64,000 bases of DNA. Origin: an uncultured Lachnospiraceae bacterium. Its GTDB lineage: Bacteria; Bacillota; Clostridia; Lachnospirales; Lachnospiraceae. How positions within the stretch are numbered: position 1 is the first letter of the stretch; each line of letters opens with the position of its first letter. A program made the position numbers and the translations under genes. Below the pieces are notes generated by a model. That model searched no databases and was not told the origin of the DNA. It was given only the letters and a program-made list of their open reading frames with translations. The stretch lies in contig CANQTF010000001.1 of NCBI GenBank assembly GCA_947626745.1, forward strand, positions 62,001-126,000, written 5' to 3'. Below, piece after piece: positions 25,613-35,221 of the stretch.

Positions 25613-26188
25613 ATGAAGAGAAGAACACTGAAATTTATGGCATGTGCCGCTGTTATGGCACTGACGCTGTCCGTTACCGCATGCGGGGGGGGGTCTGGCG
25701 ATACAGTAGAGGACTCTGACAAGGCAGCCGTGGAGACGGAAGCGGAAGAGAAGGCCGCGGATGCGGTCGAGGACGCGGTCAAGGACGCGGAGGCAGAAGC
25801 TGCGGCAGAGGCAGAGGCAGAAGCTACGGCAGAGGCTGATGCGGAAGCGTCGGAAGGCGAGACGCTGGAGGACTATTTCTCCGATCCGTCTATCAAATCG
25901 GTATTCGAGTCTCAGCTTGAAGCTATGGGCGGCGACGGTCTCAGCATCGACTATGAGGTGAAGGGCAACGAGTTCATCATGGAGTTCACATTTGCGGAAG
26001 GCACAGAGCTTCCCGAGAATGCGGGCGATATGCTGGCAACGGAGCTGGACAATCAGGCAAGCTCTTTTGAACAGCAGGTAAGCTCTTTCGACGAAGCCAT
26101 CGGAGAGGCCGGCGCATGTACGGCTACGGTGCGTTATTATGCACCCGACGGCACGCTGCTTGCAGAGAAATCTTTCAAAGCGCAGTAA
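25613..26188 (+). CDS. Acidic lipoprotein, DUF4854-like
   Basis: 191 residues. A lipoprotein signal peptide with the lipobox Cys at residue 24 (LSVTAC), directly followed by Gly-Gly-Gly encoded by a run of nine G (25685-25693). An Ala/Glu/Asp-rich low-complexity segment (about 30-85) acts as a spacer from the membrane. The C-terminal 100 residues (LEDYFSDPSIKS ... TVRYYAPDGTLL) resemble DUF4854 domains of Lachnospiraceae surface proteins, from memory of the family; function unknown. RBS AGGAGGAGG. Own promoter and terminator make it monocistronic. Confidence 0.75.
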   Translation: MKRRTLKFMACAAVMALTLSVTACGGGSGDTVEDSDKAAVETEAEEKAADAVEDAVKDAEAEAAAEAEAEATAEADAEASEGETLEDYFSDPSIKSVFESQLEAMGGDGLSIDYEVKGNEFIMEFTFAEGTELPENAGDMLATELDNQASSFEQQVSSFDEAIGEAGACTATVRYYAPDGTLLAEKSFKAQ

Positions 26189-26234
26189 AAAGAGAGCCGG
26201 TATTCGGTATCGGCAGTTTAAGCATATGATACAG

Positions 26235-26264
26235 AAAGGCGGATCGGTGACGACCCGCCTTTTT
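26235..26264 (+). terminator. Terminator after lipoprotein gene
   Basis: AAAGGCGG-ATCG stem (26235-26246) pairs with CGAC-CCGCCTTT (26251-26262) with one mismatch; the T-run continues to 26264. Confidence 0.85.
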
Positions 26265-26280
26265 CCGTCGCATAAACGGG

Positions 26281-26309
26281 TTGAAATTTGGCAGGGAATA
26301 GACTATGAT
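26281..26309 (+). promoter_or_regulatory. Promoter of leuB
   Basis: TTGAAA (26281-26286), 17-base spacer, TATGAT (26304-26309), about 50 bases before the leuB start. Confidence 0.65.
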
Positions 26310-26358
26310 AAATAAGTGATATTTTGCGATAAAAGACATGGGAGCGAGGGATAGACAT

Positions 26359-27444
26359 ATGGATATGAAGATCACATGTATTCCGGGCGACGGCATCGGG
26401 CCGGAGATCGTGGCTGAAGCCAAGAAGGTTTTGAATGCCGTTGCGGATAAGTTCGGGCATACGATACACTACACGGATATTCTGATGGGCGGGGCCTCTA
26501 TTGACGTACACGGCGTTCCGCTCACGGACGAGGCGATCGAGACGGCCAAGAATGCCGACGCGGTGCTGATGGGCTCTATCGGCGGGGATACGACGACGTC
26601 ACCGTGGTACAAGCTGCCGCCGGAGCGGAGACCGGAGGCGGGGCTTCTCGCTATCAGGAAAGCGCTGAATCTGTTTGCCAATCTGAGGCCGGCCGTGCTG
26701 TACGCGGAGCTGCGCGGCGCATGTCCATTGAAGGAGGAGATCTCGGCGGCCGGTTTTGATATGGTGATCGTGCGTGAGCTGACGGGCGGACTGTACTTCG
26801 GTGAACGCAGGACGACCGAGGAGAACGGTGTCCGCAAAGCTGTGGACACGCTGGTGTATGATGAGAAAGAGATCAGAAGGATAGCCGTCAAGGGCTTTGA
26901 TATCGCAATGAAGAGAAGAAAGAAGGTCACAAGCGTGGACAAAGCCAATGTTCTGGATTCTTCCAGACTGTGGCGAAGCGTTGTGGAGGAAGTGGCGAAG
27001 GCTTATCCCGAGGTGACGTTGGAGCATATGCTGGTGGACAACTGTGCGATGCAGCTTGTGAAGGATCCGGCGCAGTTCGACGTGATCCTGACGGAGAACA
27101 TGTTCGGCGATATCCTGTCCGACGAGGCGAGCATGGTGACCGGCTCTATCGGTATGCTTGCATCGGCGTCCCTGAACGACACGAAATTCGGCCTGTACGA
27201 GCCGAGTCACGGCTCAGCGCCGGATATTGCCGGCAAGGACGCAGCCAACCCGATCGCGACGGTGCTCTCCGCCGCGATGATGCTGCGCTACAGCTTTGAT
27301 CTCGACAGAGAGGCGGATGCCGTCGAGAATGCGGTCAGGCAGGTGCTTGCGGACGGTTACCGCACGGGCGATATCATGTCGGACGGCTGCAGCCTGGTGG
27401 GCTGTCAACGTATGGGCGATCTGCTTGCGGAGCGCATCGGATAG
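26359..27444 (+). CDS. leuB: 3-isopropylmalate dehydrogenase
   Basis: NAD-dependent oxidative decarboxylation of 3-isopropylmalate in leucine synthesis. 361 residues from ATG 26359, placed by GAGCGAGGG eight bases upstream; an in-frame ATG at 26338 would add seven polar residues. N-terminal [15 protein letters not shown], substrate-loop [21 protein letters not shown] near 85-105, signature [21 protein letters not shown] near residues 245-265, and [14 protein letters not shown]. leuA and leuCD are not in the window. A membrane glycosyltransferase follows, then ilvD and ilvB. Confidence 0.96.
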   Translation: MDMKITCIPGDGIGPEIVAEAKKVLNAVADKFGHTIHYTDILMGGASIDVHGVPLTDEAIETAKNADAVLMGSIGGDTTTSPWYKLPPERRPEAGLLAIRKALNLFANLRPAVLYAELRGACPLKEEISAAGFDMVIVRELTGGLYFGERRTTEENGVRKAVDTLVYDEKEIRRIAVKGFDIAMKRRKKVTSVDKANVLDSSRLWRSVVEEVAKAYPEVTLEHMLVDNCAMQLVKDPAQFDVILTENMFGDILSDEASMVTGSIGMLASASLNDTKFGLYEPSHGSAPDIAGKDAANPIATVLSAAMMLRYSFDLDREADAVENAVRQVLADGYRTGDIMSDGCSLVGCQRMGDLLAERIG

Positions 27445-27473
27445 ATTTGAAAGCGTCAGGAATATTTTATATT

Positions 27474-29063
27474 ATGAAGAAAAGATACGATTGGGCGAAG
27501 ACAGATAAAGAAACGGTTGTTTTTTTATTCTTCCTGTCCGGCATGGCGGTCTACTACGGCTGGCGCATGTTTGCGCTGACGCCTTGGTACGACGAGCTGT
27601 ACACATATTATTATTTTATCAGCCGCGGCCCGGTGTATGCGGCGATCCACTGGCCGCTGCCCAACAATCATGTGGGATATTCGGTACTGTCTGCAGTGCT
27701 GGATCTGTTCGGCAGCTCTGCGGTGGGACTCAGGGGGATCTCTTTTCTGGCGAGCCTCGGCAGCCTGATCCTGCTGTACCGGATCGGCAGACAATGTTTT
27801 CCGCACGGATTTGCGCTGCTGCCGCCGTGCCTGTTTTCGTCCATGGATCTGGTGAACCAGATGGCGGTGCAGGGAAGAGGGTATGCGCTCGCGTCGTTTT
27901 TGTGCCTTACCGCGTTCTGGGCTCTGTGGAAGCTGGTTTCCGACAGTGCGTGCAGGGCAGGATATTATGTCATGTTCGGCGCTTCGCTTGTATGGGCGCT
28001 CTACACGCTTGCGAGCAGCGTTTATTTTGTGATACCGCTCTGCATGGCGGGCGGACTGACGCTGCTGTGCGGCAGACGCTTCCGCGAGCTGGCAAGGCTT
28101 GTGTGCGTCTCGCTCGTCAGCGCCCTGTGTACGGTCCTTCTGTATTCTGTCATATGGCTCGCGATAGGTTCCAATCTGCTCACCAAGACCGAGGGAAGCG
28201 GCTGGTTCGGCGAAGACCATATAGATATCATTCTGCATGCGCCGTTTGCGGCGCTGCGGACGGGCATCGACTATATGCTCGCAACGCCCTATATCCAGAG
28301 CGTGGCGCGGAACGGATACCTGTCCCGGTTCAGGATATATGTTTATCAACTGTTTGAACGGTATTACGGCGGATGCGGCGCAGCGCTCATGGTGATCGTG
28401 CTGCTTGGGCTGGGGGCGGTCGTATACCGGCTGGCCGTAAGCCGTTCCGGCCTTATGGAGTGGTATCTGCTTACCGCCTTTACGGTTACGCCGCTTATGC
28501 TGGTCATACAAGCGGCGCTGCCGTATTACCGCGTATTTTCATATCTTGGCGCGGCGGCAGCGCTCATGTGTACCTGGCTTGTCACACGGACGGCGGCGCT
28601 CTTATGTAAGAACAGGGCGGCCCGGACGGCGGGATACGCGGCGGCAGCGTGTTCTACGGCGGGGCTTGCGCTTGTGGCCGGAACGTTGTTCCTGCCGCCT
28701 GAGACCACGCCTTACGGTGTGCGCGAGACGGCCATTGAGGAGGCGTACCGTGCCGTCGATGTCACGCGGTACGACAAGATCGCGGTGACGGACTGCGACC
28801 AGCAGTATCTGCTCAAATACCTGTACGGTCTGGATATGGACAATGACCGAGACGGCAGACTGACGACGAATATCGAGGAGGCGGACTGCGTGCTGCTCGA
28901 CAGGCAGCTCCTGCTGTCGGAGCGGGAGGCTATGGCCTTAGACATCGATCTTGACACGTGGCGGCTTTATACCCGCCGGGAGGACGTGCCGCACGAGTAT
29001 CTGGAGGAACAGATGCGGACGGCATATGAAAATGAAATGTTCGTTCTGTATACCAGACGGTAG
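27474..29063 (+). CDS. Multi-membrane-span glycosyltransferase (GT-C / family 39-like)
   Basis: 529 residues from ATG 27474, with a weak ribosome site CAGGA; a TTG at 27447 is less likely. Ten or more hydrophobic segments. An acidic Asp-Glu pair follows the first helix (TPWYDELYTYYYF), the usual catalytic position of GT-C enzymes that use lipid-phosphate sugars. The C-terminal 110 residues form a soluble extracytoplasmic domain. The acceptor is unknown; candidates are cell-wall polymer or protein. It starts 30 bases after leuB and precedes ilvD by 90, so it appears embedded in a branched-chain amino acid transcript. Confidence 0.75.
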   Translation: MKKRYDWAKTDKETVVFLFFLSGMAVYYGWRMFALTPWYDELYTYYYFISRGPVYAAIHWPLPNNHVGYSVLSAVLDLFGSSAVGLRGISFLASLGSLILLYRIGRQCFPHGFALLPPCLFSSMDLVNQMAVQGRGYALASFLCLTAFWALWKLVSDSACRAGYYVMFGASLVWALYTLASSVYFVIPLCMAGGLTLLCGRRFRELARLVCVSLVSALCTVLLYSVIWLAIGSNLLTKTEGSGWFGEDHIDIILHAPFAALRTGIDYMLATPYIQSVARNGYLSRFRIYVYQLFERYYGGCGAALMVIVLLGLGAVVYRLAVSRSGLMEWYLLTAFTVTPLMLVIQAALPYYRVFSYLGAAAALMCTWLVTRTAALLCKNRAARTAGYAAAACSTAGLALVAGTLFLPPETTPYGVRETAIEEAYRAVDVTRYDKIAVTDCDQQYLLKYLYGLDMDNDRDGRLTTNIEEADCVLLDRQLLLSEREAMALDIDLDTWRLYTRREDVPHEYLEEQMRTAYENEMFVLYTRR

Positions 29064-29153
29064 AAGGCGTCTGTGGAGCCGGTCAGATATGGGTCTGTTC
29101 GGACGTCAGAGGCTGCATGACAATGTGATAGGAAAGAAAAAGGAGAGAAAGCT

Positions 29154-30824
29154 ATGAGAAGCGACAACGTGAAAGCGGGCGTACAGCAGGCGCCGCACAG
29201 AAGTCTGTTCAATGCACTTGGATTTACGGAGGAAGAGATGGGCAAGCCGATGGTTGGCATTGTCAGCTCTTACAATGAGATCGTTCCGGGACATATGAAT
29301 CTGGATAAGATCGTCAACGCGGTAAAGCTCGGCGTTGCGGAGGCGGGAGGCGTTCCGGTGGTGTTTCCGGCGATCGCGGTCTGCGACGGTATCGCGATGG
29401 GGCACATCGGCATGAAGTACTCTCTGGTGACGAGAGATCTGATCGCAGACTCCACGGAATGTATGGCGCTGGCGCATCAGTTTGACGCCCTTGTCATGGT
29501 GCCGAACTGTGATAAGAACGTGCCGGGACTCCTTATGGCCGCTGCGCGCATCAATGTGCCTACCGTGTTCGTATCCGGCGGCCCCATGCTTGCGGGTCAT
29601 GTGCATGGCAAAAAGACCAGCCTGTCTTCTATGTTTGAGGCGGTAGGATCTCACGCGGCAGGGTTGATCGACGACGAGGAGCTTAAGGAATTTGAAGCAA
29701 AGACCTGTCCCACATGCGGCTCGTGCTCGGGCATGTACACGGCCAATTCCATGAACTGCCTCACGGAAGTGCTCGGTATGGGTCTGCGGGGCAACGGTAC
29801 GATACCGGCGGTCTACTCCGAGAGGATCAAGCTGGCAAAGCACGCGGGCATGGCTGTGATGGCGCTTCTGAAAAATAATATCCGGCCGCGGGATATCATG
29901 ACGAAGGATGCGATTTTAAACGCACTGACGGTTGACATGGCGCTTGGCTGCTCCACGAACTCTATGCTGCATCTTCCGGCGATAGCCCACGAGATCGGTT
30001 TTGACTTTGATATCTCCTACGCCAACGAGATCAGCGAGCGGACGCCTAACCTGTGTCATCTCGCGCCGGCCGGCCCCACCTATATGGAGGATCTGAACGA
30101 GGCGGGAGGCGTGTATGCCGTCATGAAAGAGCTGGCGGATATCGGGCTGCTCCACACGGACTGCATGACGGTGACGGGCAGGACCGTTGCAGAGAATATC
30201 AAAGATGCGGTCAACAAAAATACGGAGGTCATCAGGACCGTAGATGATCCGTACAGCAAGACGGGCGGACTTGCCGTGCTGAAGGGAAATCTTGCGCCGG
30301 ACGGCAGCGTGGTAAAACGCTCCGCCGTCGTGGAGGAGATGATGGTACACGAAGGGCCGGCGAGAGTGTTCGACTGCGAGGAGGATGCCATCGACGCCAT
30401 CAAGGGCGGCAGGATCAAGGAAGGCGATGTGGTCGTGATCCGCTATGAGGGGCCGAAGGGCGGACCGGGCATGCGGGAGATGCTGAATCCGACTTCCGCC
30501 ATAGCCGGTATGGGGCTTGGCTCTAAGGTGGCGCTCATCACGGACGGCAGATTCTCAGGCGCGTCCCGCGGCGCGTCTATCGGCCATGTGTCGCCGGAAG
30601 CGGCTGTGGGCGGGCCCATAGCCTTTGTGGAGGAGGGCGATATCATCAGCATCGATATCCCGAACCTTAAGCTGAACGTGAAGATCTCGGACGAGGAGAT
30701 GGCTGCCCGCAGGGCAAAATGGCAGCCGAGAGAGCCGGAGGTGACAAGCGGTTATCTCGCAAGATACCGCGAGATGGTGACGAGCGGCAACAGAGGCGCT
30801 ATCTTGGAGATCCCCAAGAGATGA
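29154..30824 (+). CDS. ilvD: Dihydroxy-acid dehydratase
   Basis: Fe-S enzyme that dehydrates 2,3-dihydroxy acids to the 2-keto acids of Val and Ile. 556 residues. Cluster ligands: PNCDKNVPG near residue 122, and [19 protein letters not shown] near 184-202. C-terminal signature [37 protein letters not shown]. ilvB begins 23 bases after the stop. An oxygen-labile [4Fe-4S] cluster would suit the anaerobic host. Confidence 0.97.
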   Translation: MRSDNVKAGVQQAPHRSLFNALGFTEEEMGKPMVGIVSSYNEIVPGHMNLDKIVNAVKLGVAEAGGVPVVFPAIAVCDGIAMGHIGMKYSLVTRDLIADSTECMALAHQFDALVMVPNCDKNVPGLLMAAARINVPTVFVSGGPMLAGHVHGKKTSLSSMFEAVGSHAAGLIDDEELKEFEAKTCPTCGSCSGMYTANSMNCLTEVLGMGLRGNGTIPAVYSERIKLAKHAGMAVMALLKNNIRPRDIMTKDAILNALTVDMALGCSTNSMLHLPAIAHEIGFDFDISYANEISERTPNLCHLAPAGPTYMEDLNEAGGVYAVMKELADIGLLHTDCMTVTGRTVAENIKDAVNKNTEVIRTVDDPYSKTGGLAVLKGNLAPDGSVVKRSAVVEEMMVHEGPARVFDCEEDAIDAIKGGRIKEGDVVVIRYEGPKGGPGMREMLNPTSAIAGMGLGSKVALITDGRFSGASRGASIGHVSPEAAVGGPIAFVEEGDIISIDIPNLKLNVKISDEEMAARRAKWQPREPEVTSGYLARYREMVTSGNRGAILEIPKR

Positions 30825-30847
30825 TGAGAGAGCAGGAGGAACAGAAC

Positions 30848-32530
30848 ATGTTAATGACAGGGGCACAGATCGTCGTGGAATGTCTGAAGGAGCAGGGCGT
30901 GGACACCGTGTTCGGCTATCCGGGCGGAACGATCCTGAATGTATACGACGCGCTGTATCAACATAGTAATGAAATAACACATATCTTAACATCCCATGAG
31001 CAGGGGGCGGCGCACGCGGCGGACGGCTATGCGAGAGCGACGGGAAAGGTCGGGGTCTGCCTTGCGACGAGCGGTCCGGGAGCGACCAATCTGGTGACGG
31101 GGATCGCCACGGCCTACATGGATTCCGTGCCGATGGTGGCGATCACCTGCAACGTAAATCTTCCGTCTCTGGGAAAAGATTCTTTTCAGGAGGTGGATAT
31201 CGCCGGCGTCACCATGCCTATCACCAAGCACGGCTATATCGTGAAGGACGTCAATATCTTGGCGGATACGCTCCGCAAGGCGTTCGCCATCGCAAGGAGC
31301 GGCCGGCCCGGCCCGGTCCTTGTGGATATCACGAAGGATGTGACGGCGAATCAGTGTGAGTATGAGAGAAAGCCGATCACCGTGCTGCCCGCAAAGAAGA
31401 CACAGGATCAGAGCGAGGCGCTTGCGACGGCGTGCAGACTGATCGGCGAGGCGCAGAAGCCTTTTATCTATGTGGGCGGCGGCGCCGTCATCTCCGGCGC
31501 ATACACAGAGGTCAGGGAGTTCGCCAAGAAGGTGGACGCGCCGGTCTGTGACACATTGATGGGAAAGGGCGCATTTGACGGCCATGATCCGTACTATACC
31601 GGCATGATCGGTATGCATGGCACGAAGGCCTCCAATTTCGGCGTCAGCGAATGCGATCTTTTGATCGCGCTCGGCGCCAGATTCTCCGACCGTGTGGTGG
31701 GTAACCCGGCTAAGTTTGCGGAACATGCGAAGGTGCTCCAGATCGACATCGACGCCGCGGAGATCAATAAGAATATCCGTACGGACGTATCCGTGGTAGG
31801 CGATCTGAAGGAAGTGCTGACGATCTTAAACGGCAGACTAAAGCAGCAGGAGCACAGCGCATGGATCGCGCATATCATGGAGCTTAAGGAGAAGTATCCG
31901 CTGTCCTATGACCATGCGGCGCTGTCCTGTCCGTATATCATAGAGGAGATCGACAGAGTGACGAAGGGCGAGGCCGTGATCACGACCGATGTCGGGCAGC
32001 ATCAGATGTGGGCGGCGCAGTACTACAAGTATTCTATGCCGAGAACGCTTCTCACTTCCGGCGGCCTCGGAACGATGGGATACGGCTTGGGCGCCTGTAT
32101 CGGCGCCAAAATGGGCCGGCCGGATAAGATATGCATCAATATCGCCGGAGACGGCTGCTTCCGCATGAACATGAACGAGTTAGCCACGGCCAGCCGCTAC
32201 GGCATACCGATCATTCAGGTGGTGATCAACAATCACGTGCTTGGCATGGTGCGCCAATGGCAGACGCTCTTCTACGGGAAACGCTACTCCCAGACCGTGC
32301 TGAACGACAAGGTGGATTTCTGCAAAGTCGCGGAAGGGCTTGGCTGCGAGGCGATCCGGGTGACGAAGAAGGAGGAGGTCGCCCCCGCGATCGAGAAGGC
32401 GATCGCGCTGAAAAAGCCTGTGTTGTTGGATTGTATCATTCCGGAGGACGATAAGGTATTCCCGATGGTTCCTGCGGGAGCGCCTATCAGCGAGGCATTT
32501 GACGCGGAGGACCTGGCGCGGAAGGAATGA
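30848..32530 (+). CDS. ilvB: Acetolactate synthase, large (catalytic) subunit
   Basis: TPP- and FAD-dependent condensation of pyruvate to acetolactate or acetohydroxybutyrate. 560 residues from ATG 30848, chosen because AGGAGGA (30834-30840) lies seven bases upstream; longer readings start inside ilvD. VFGYPGGTILNVYDALY near 19-35, catalytic Glu in HEQGAAHAADGYARATG near 50, and TPP/Mg motif GDGCFRMNMNELATA ... NN near 435-465. The regulatory subunit gene ilvN does not follow, so feedback control may come from a distant gene. Operon with ilvD. Confidence 0.95.
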   Translation: MLMTGAQIVVECLKEQGVDTVFGYPGGTILNVYDALYQHSNEITHILTSHEQGAAHAADGYARATGKVGVCLATSGPGATNLVTGIATAYMDSVPMVAITCNVNLPSLGKDSFQEVDIAGVTMPITKHGYIVKDVNILADTLRKAFAIARSGRPGPVLVDITKDVTANQCEYERKPITVLPAKKTQDQSEALATACRLIGEAQKPFIYVGGGAVISGAYTEVREFAKKVDAPVCDTLMGKGAFDGHDPYYTGMIGMHGTKASNFGVSECDLLIALGARFSDRVVGNPAKFAEHAKVLQIDIDAAEINKNIRTDVSVVGDLKEVLTILNGRLKQQEHSAWIAHIMELKEKYPLSYDHAALSCPYIIEEIDRVTKGEAVITTDVGQHQMWAAQYYKYSMPRTLLTSGGLGTMGYGLGACIGAKMGRPDKICINIAGDGCFRMNMNELATASRYGIPIIQVVINNHVLGMVRQWQTLFYGKRYSQTVLNDKVDFCKVAEGLGCEAIRVTKKEEVAPAIEKAIALKKPVLLDCIIPEDDKVFPMVPAGAPISEAFDAEDLARKE

Positions 32531-32587
32531 CGGTGCGGGGCGAAAAGACAGAAGATGACTTGAATGTAAAGTGACCGGGAACATGAT

Positions 32588-33991
32588 ATGAAGACAGTTT
32601 TGAAACACTTGGCGATCATACTATGTATCGTTCTGGTCAGTCTGATGGGGACTTACATCGGACTGGCCATTTATTACCACAACGCATTTGCCTACGGAAC
32701 ATGGATCAACGGCGTGTACTGCACGGGAAGAAGCGTAGAGGAAGTGAATGCGGATCTTGTGCAGGATTTTACCTATGAGGGGCTTACCGTGTTTGACAAA
32801 GACGGCAATTCCTATCTCATCGCGGCGCAGGACATCGACTACCGGTTTGATTTTATCAAGGCGCTGGAGATATACAAGAAACAGCAGAATCCGTGGATAT
32901 GGATCGAAAGTCTGTATCACGGCGACAGCAGGACCTTAAGCCCGGTGGTGTCATACGACAGCCGGAAACTGGAGAAGGTCATGGCAGAGATCCCGTTCCT
33001 GGCCGTGGAGAGCGGGCAGAAAGAGGCTGACCGCAGGGTGGCGATCATCAAGACGGATCACGGCTATGAACTGTTGAACGAACGGACGGAAGTCCTGCGC
33101 GTGGACGAGGCGCAGGACGTTATCATGAGGGCGATAGAACAGTCAAAGGACGAGGTGTATCTTCAGGACGAGGGCTGTTATCACGATCTCGAGCTGACCG
33201 CGCCGATGCGGGAGACGCTTGCAATGTGGGAAAAGATAGACCGTTTTCAGCAATGTAAGATCGTCTATGTGATGGGAAACGAACAGATCCCCGTGGACGC
33301 GTCGGTGGTGTGCGACTGGATAGAGCTCGACGAGGAAGGCGGTTTTGCCTTGGACGATAAGGGCAGCCTGAAGCTGCGGGAAGGCGCGGTGGAGGAGTTC
33401 ATAGACGCGCTTGCCGAGCAGTATGACACCGTCGGGGCAGAGAGACAATTCCGCGCTACGCGCGGTGAGATCGTCACGGTGGAAGGCGGCACTTACGGCA
33501 ACAGGATCGACCGCAAAGCCGAGGTGGAATATCTGACCGACGCTTTTATGCACAACAGGCAGGAATTTCATGAACCGGCATATGTACAGAAAGCCTTTGC
33601 GCAGGGAAAAGACGACATTGGCGGCACCTATATCGAGGTGGATATGGGCGAACAGATGCTGTACTATTACGTGGACGGCGTGCAGAAGATAGCGACGCCA
33701 GTCGTGACCGGCAACACCTCTCGCAGGATGGGTACGCCGTCCGGCGTCAATTATATCTACCTCAAGCAGACCAACCGCATTTTAAGAGGTCCGGGGTATG
33801 CGTCGCATGTGGATTTCTGGATGCCGGTGAAGGGCAATATCGGGATCCACGACGCGGCGTGGCGCAGTAAGTTCGGCGGCGGCATCTATCAGACGAACGG
33901 TTCCCACGGCTGTATCAATACGCCCAGAGAGGCCATGGAACAGCTGTATGACAGCGTGGAGGTGGGTACGCCGGTGGTCATGTTTTATTGA
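32588..33991 (+). CDS. L,D-transpeptidase (YkuD) with peptidoglycan-binding domain
   Basis: 467 residues. One N-terminal membrane helix (about 9-30), an extracellular region resembling the PG_binding_4 domain of L,D-transpeptidases (about 50-310), and a C-terminal YkuD domain (about 345-467) with catalytic motif IGIHDAAWRSKFGG ... SHGCINTP. It forms 3-3 peptide cross-links or attaches proteins to peptidoglycan. The start ATG 32588 has a poor ribosome site (CCGGGAACATGAT). It stands 57 bases after ilvB without a clear terminator. Confidence 0.92.
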   Translation: MKTVLKHLAIILCIVLVSLMGTYIGLAIYYHNAFAYGTWINGVYCTGRSVEEVNADLVQDFTYEGLTVFDKDGNSYLIAAQDIDYRFDFIKALEIYKKQQNPWIWIESLYHGDSRTLSPVVSYDSRKLEKVMAEIPFLAVESGQKEADRRVAIIKTDHGYELLNERTEVLRVDEAQDVIMRAIEQSKDEVYLQDEGCYHDLELTAPMRETLAMWEKIDRFQQCKIVYVMGNEQIPVDASVVCDWIELDEEGGFALDDKGSLKLREGAVEEFIDALAEQYDTVGAERQFRATRGEIVTVEGGTYGNRIDRKAEVEYLTDAFMHNRQEFHEPAYVQKAFAQGKDDIGGTYIEVDMGEQMLYYYVDGVQKIATPVVTGNTSRRMGTPSGVNYIYLKQTNRILRGPGYASHVDFWMPVKGNIGIHDAAWRSKFGGGIYQTNGSHGCINTPREAMEQLYDSVEVGTPVVMFY

Positions 33992-34039
33992 TCCGGAGGA
34001 CACGGAAGATATATGTGAGGCAAAAATTTACGGTTATAA

Positions 34040-34068
34040 TTGACTTAAGCAGACGAAAAAGGTAAAAT
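34040..34068 (+). promoter_or_regulatory. Promoter of serC-serA
   Basis: TTGACT (34040-34045), 17-base spacer, TAAAAT (34063-34068), about 45 bases before the serC start. Confidence 0.75.
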
Positions 34069-34114
34069 GTTTGTTGTTCTATAAATCTTACGAATATCAT
34101 TGGAGGAGTGAAAA

Positions 34115-35197
34115 GTGGCTAGAGTATATAATTTTTCGGCTGGTCCTGCAGTTCTGCCGGAGGAAGTCCTGCGTGAGGCTGCGGAGGAAATGTTGGATTA
34201 TAAGGGATGCGGCATGTCGGTCATGGAGATGAGCCATCGTTCCAAGGTGTATGACACTATCATCAAGGAAGCGGAAGCGGATCTCAGGACCCTGCTCAAC
34301 ATACCCGACAATTACAAGGTATTGTTTTTGCAGGGCGGCGCGAGCCTGATCTTTGCATCTGTTCCGATGAACCTGATGAAAAACCGCAAAGCGGGATATA
34401 TCCTGACCGGGCAGTGGGCGAAAAAGGCTTTCGCCGAGGCCAAGATCTACGGTGAGGCCGTGGAGCTTGCCTCTTCCGCCGACAGGACTTTCTCCTATAT
34501 TCCCGATTGTTCGGATCTGCCGATCACGGACGATATGGACTATGTCTATATCTGTGAAAACAATACGATCTACGGGACAAAGTACCACACGCTGCCAAAC
34601 ACGAAGGGCAAGATCCTCGTGTCCGATGTATCTTCATGCTTCCTGTCCGAGCCGATGGATGTGACGGCGTACGGCATGGTCTACGCAGGTGTGCAGAAGA
34701 ATGTGGGCCCTGCGGGTACGCAGGTGGTCATTATCCGGGAGGATCTTCTCACGGACGATGTGCTTCCGGGTACGCCGACCATGATGAAATACAAGGTCCA
34801 TGCGGACAACGATTCCCTGTACAACACGCCGCCGTGCTACGGTATCTACATATGCGGCAAGGTGTTCAAGTGGCTTCTGAAAAACGGCGGTCTGTCTGCG
34901 ATGAAGGCGGTCAACGAGAAAAAAGCCAAACTCCTGTATGATTTCCTTGATGAGAGCGAGCTGTTCAAGGGGACCGTCAGAAAAGAGGATCGTTCTATCA
35001 TGAACGTGCCCTTTGTGACGGGCAGTGACGAGCTGGATGCCAAATTCATCAAAGAGGCGACGGAGGCAGGTTTCGTGAACCTGAAGGGGCATCGTACCGT
35101 GGGCGGTATGCGGGCGAGCATCTACAACGCCATGCCGACGGAGGGCGTGGAGAAGCTGACGGCCTTCATGCGTGAGTTTGAGAAGAACAATAAGTGA
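34115..35197 (+). CDS. serC: Phosphoserine aminotransferase
   Basis: PLP enzyme converting 3-phosphohydroxypyruvate plus Glu to phosphoserine. 360 residues. N-terminal YNFSAGPAVLPEEVL, PLP Lys in MVYAGVQKNVGPAG near residue 194, and C-terminal GHRTVGGMRASIYNA typical of SerC. Start is GTG with GGAGGAG eight bases upstream. serA begins 24 bases after the stop, so the first two steps of serine synthesis are co-expressed. Confidence 0.97.
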   Translation: MARVYNFSAGPAVLPEEVLREAAEEMLDYKGCGMSVMEMSHRSKVYDTIIKEAEADLRTLLNIPDNYKVLFLQGGASLIFASVPMNLMKNRKAGYILTGQWAKKAFAEAKIYGEAVELASSADRTFSYIPDCSDLPITDDMDYVYICENNTIYGTKYHTLPNTKGKILVSDVSSCFLSEPMDVTAYGMVYAGVQKNVGPAGTQVVIIREDLLTDDVLPGTPTMMKYKVHADNDSLYNTPPCYGIYICGKVFKWLLKNGGLSAMKAVNEKKAKLLYDFLDESELFKGTVRKEDRSIMNVPFVTGSDELDAKFIKEATEAGFVNLKGHRTVGGMRASIYNAMPTEGVEKLTAFMREFEKNNK

Positions 35198-35221
35198 TCA
35201 CAGAGAAAAGAGGACATATCT

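Noticed and set aside
29064..29153. Attenuator or T-box before ilvD
   Set aside because: The gap is only 90 bases, with no T-box core and no Leu/Ile/Val-rich leader peptide.
30719..30847. N-terminal extension of ilvB
   Set aside because: It lies in ilvD out of frame; ATG 30848 has a well-placed AGGAGGA.
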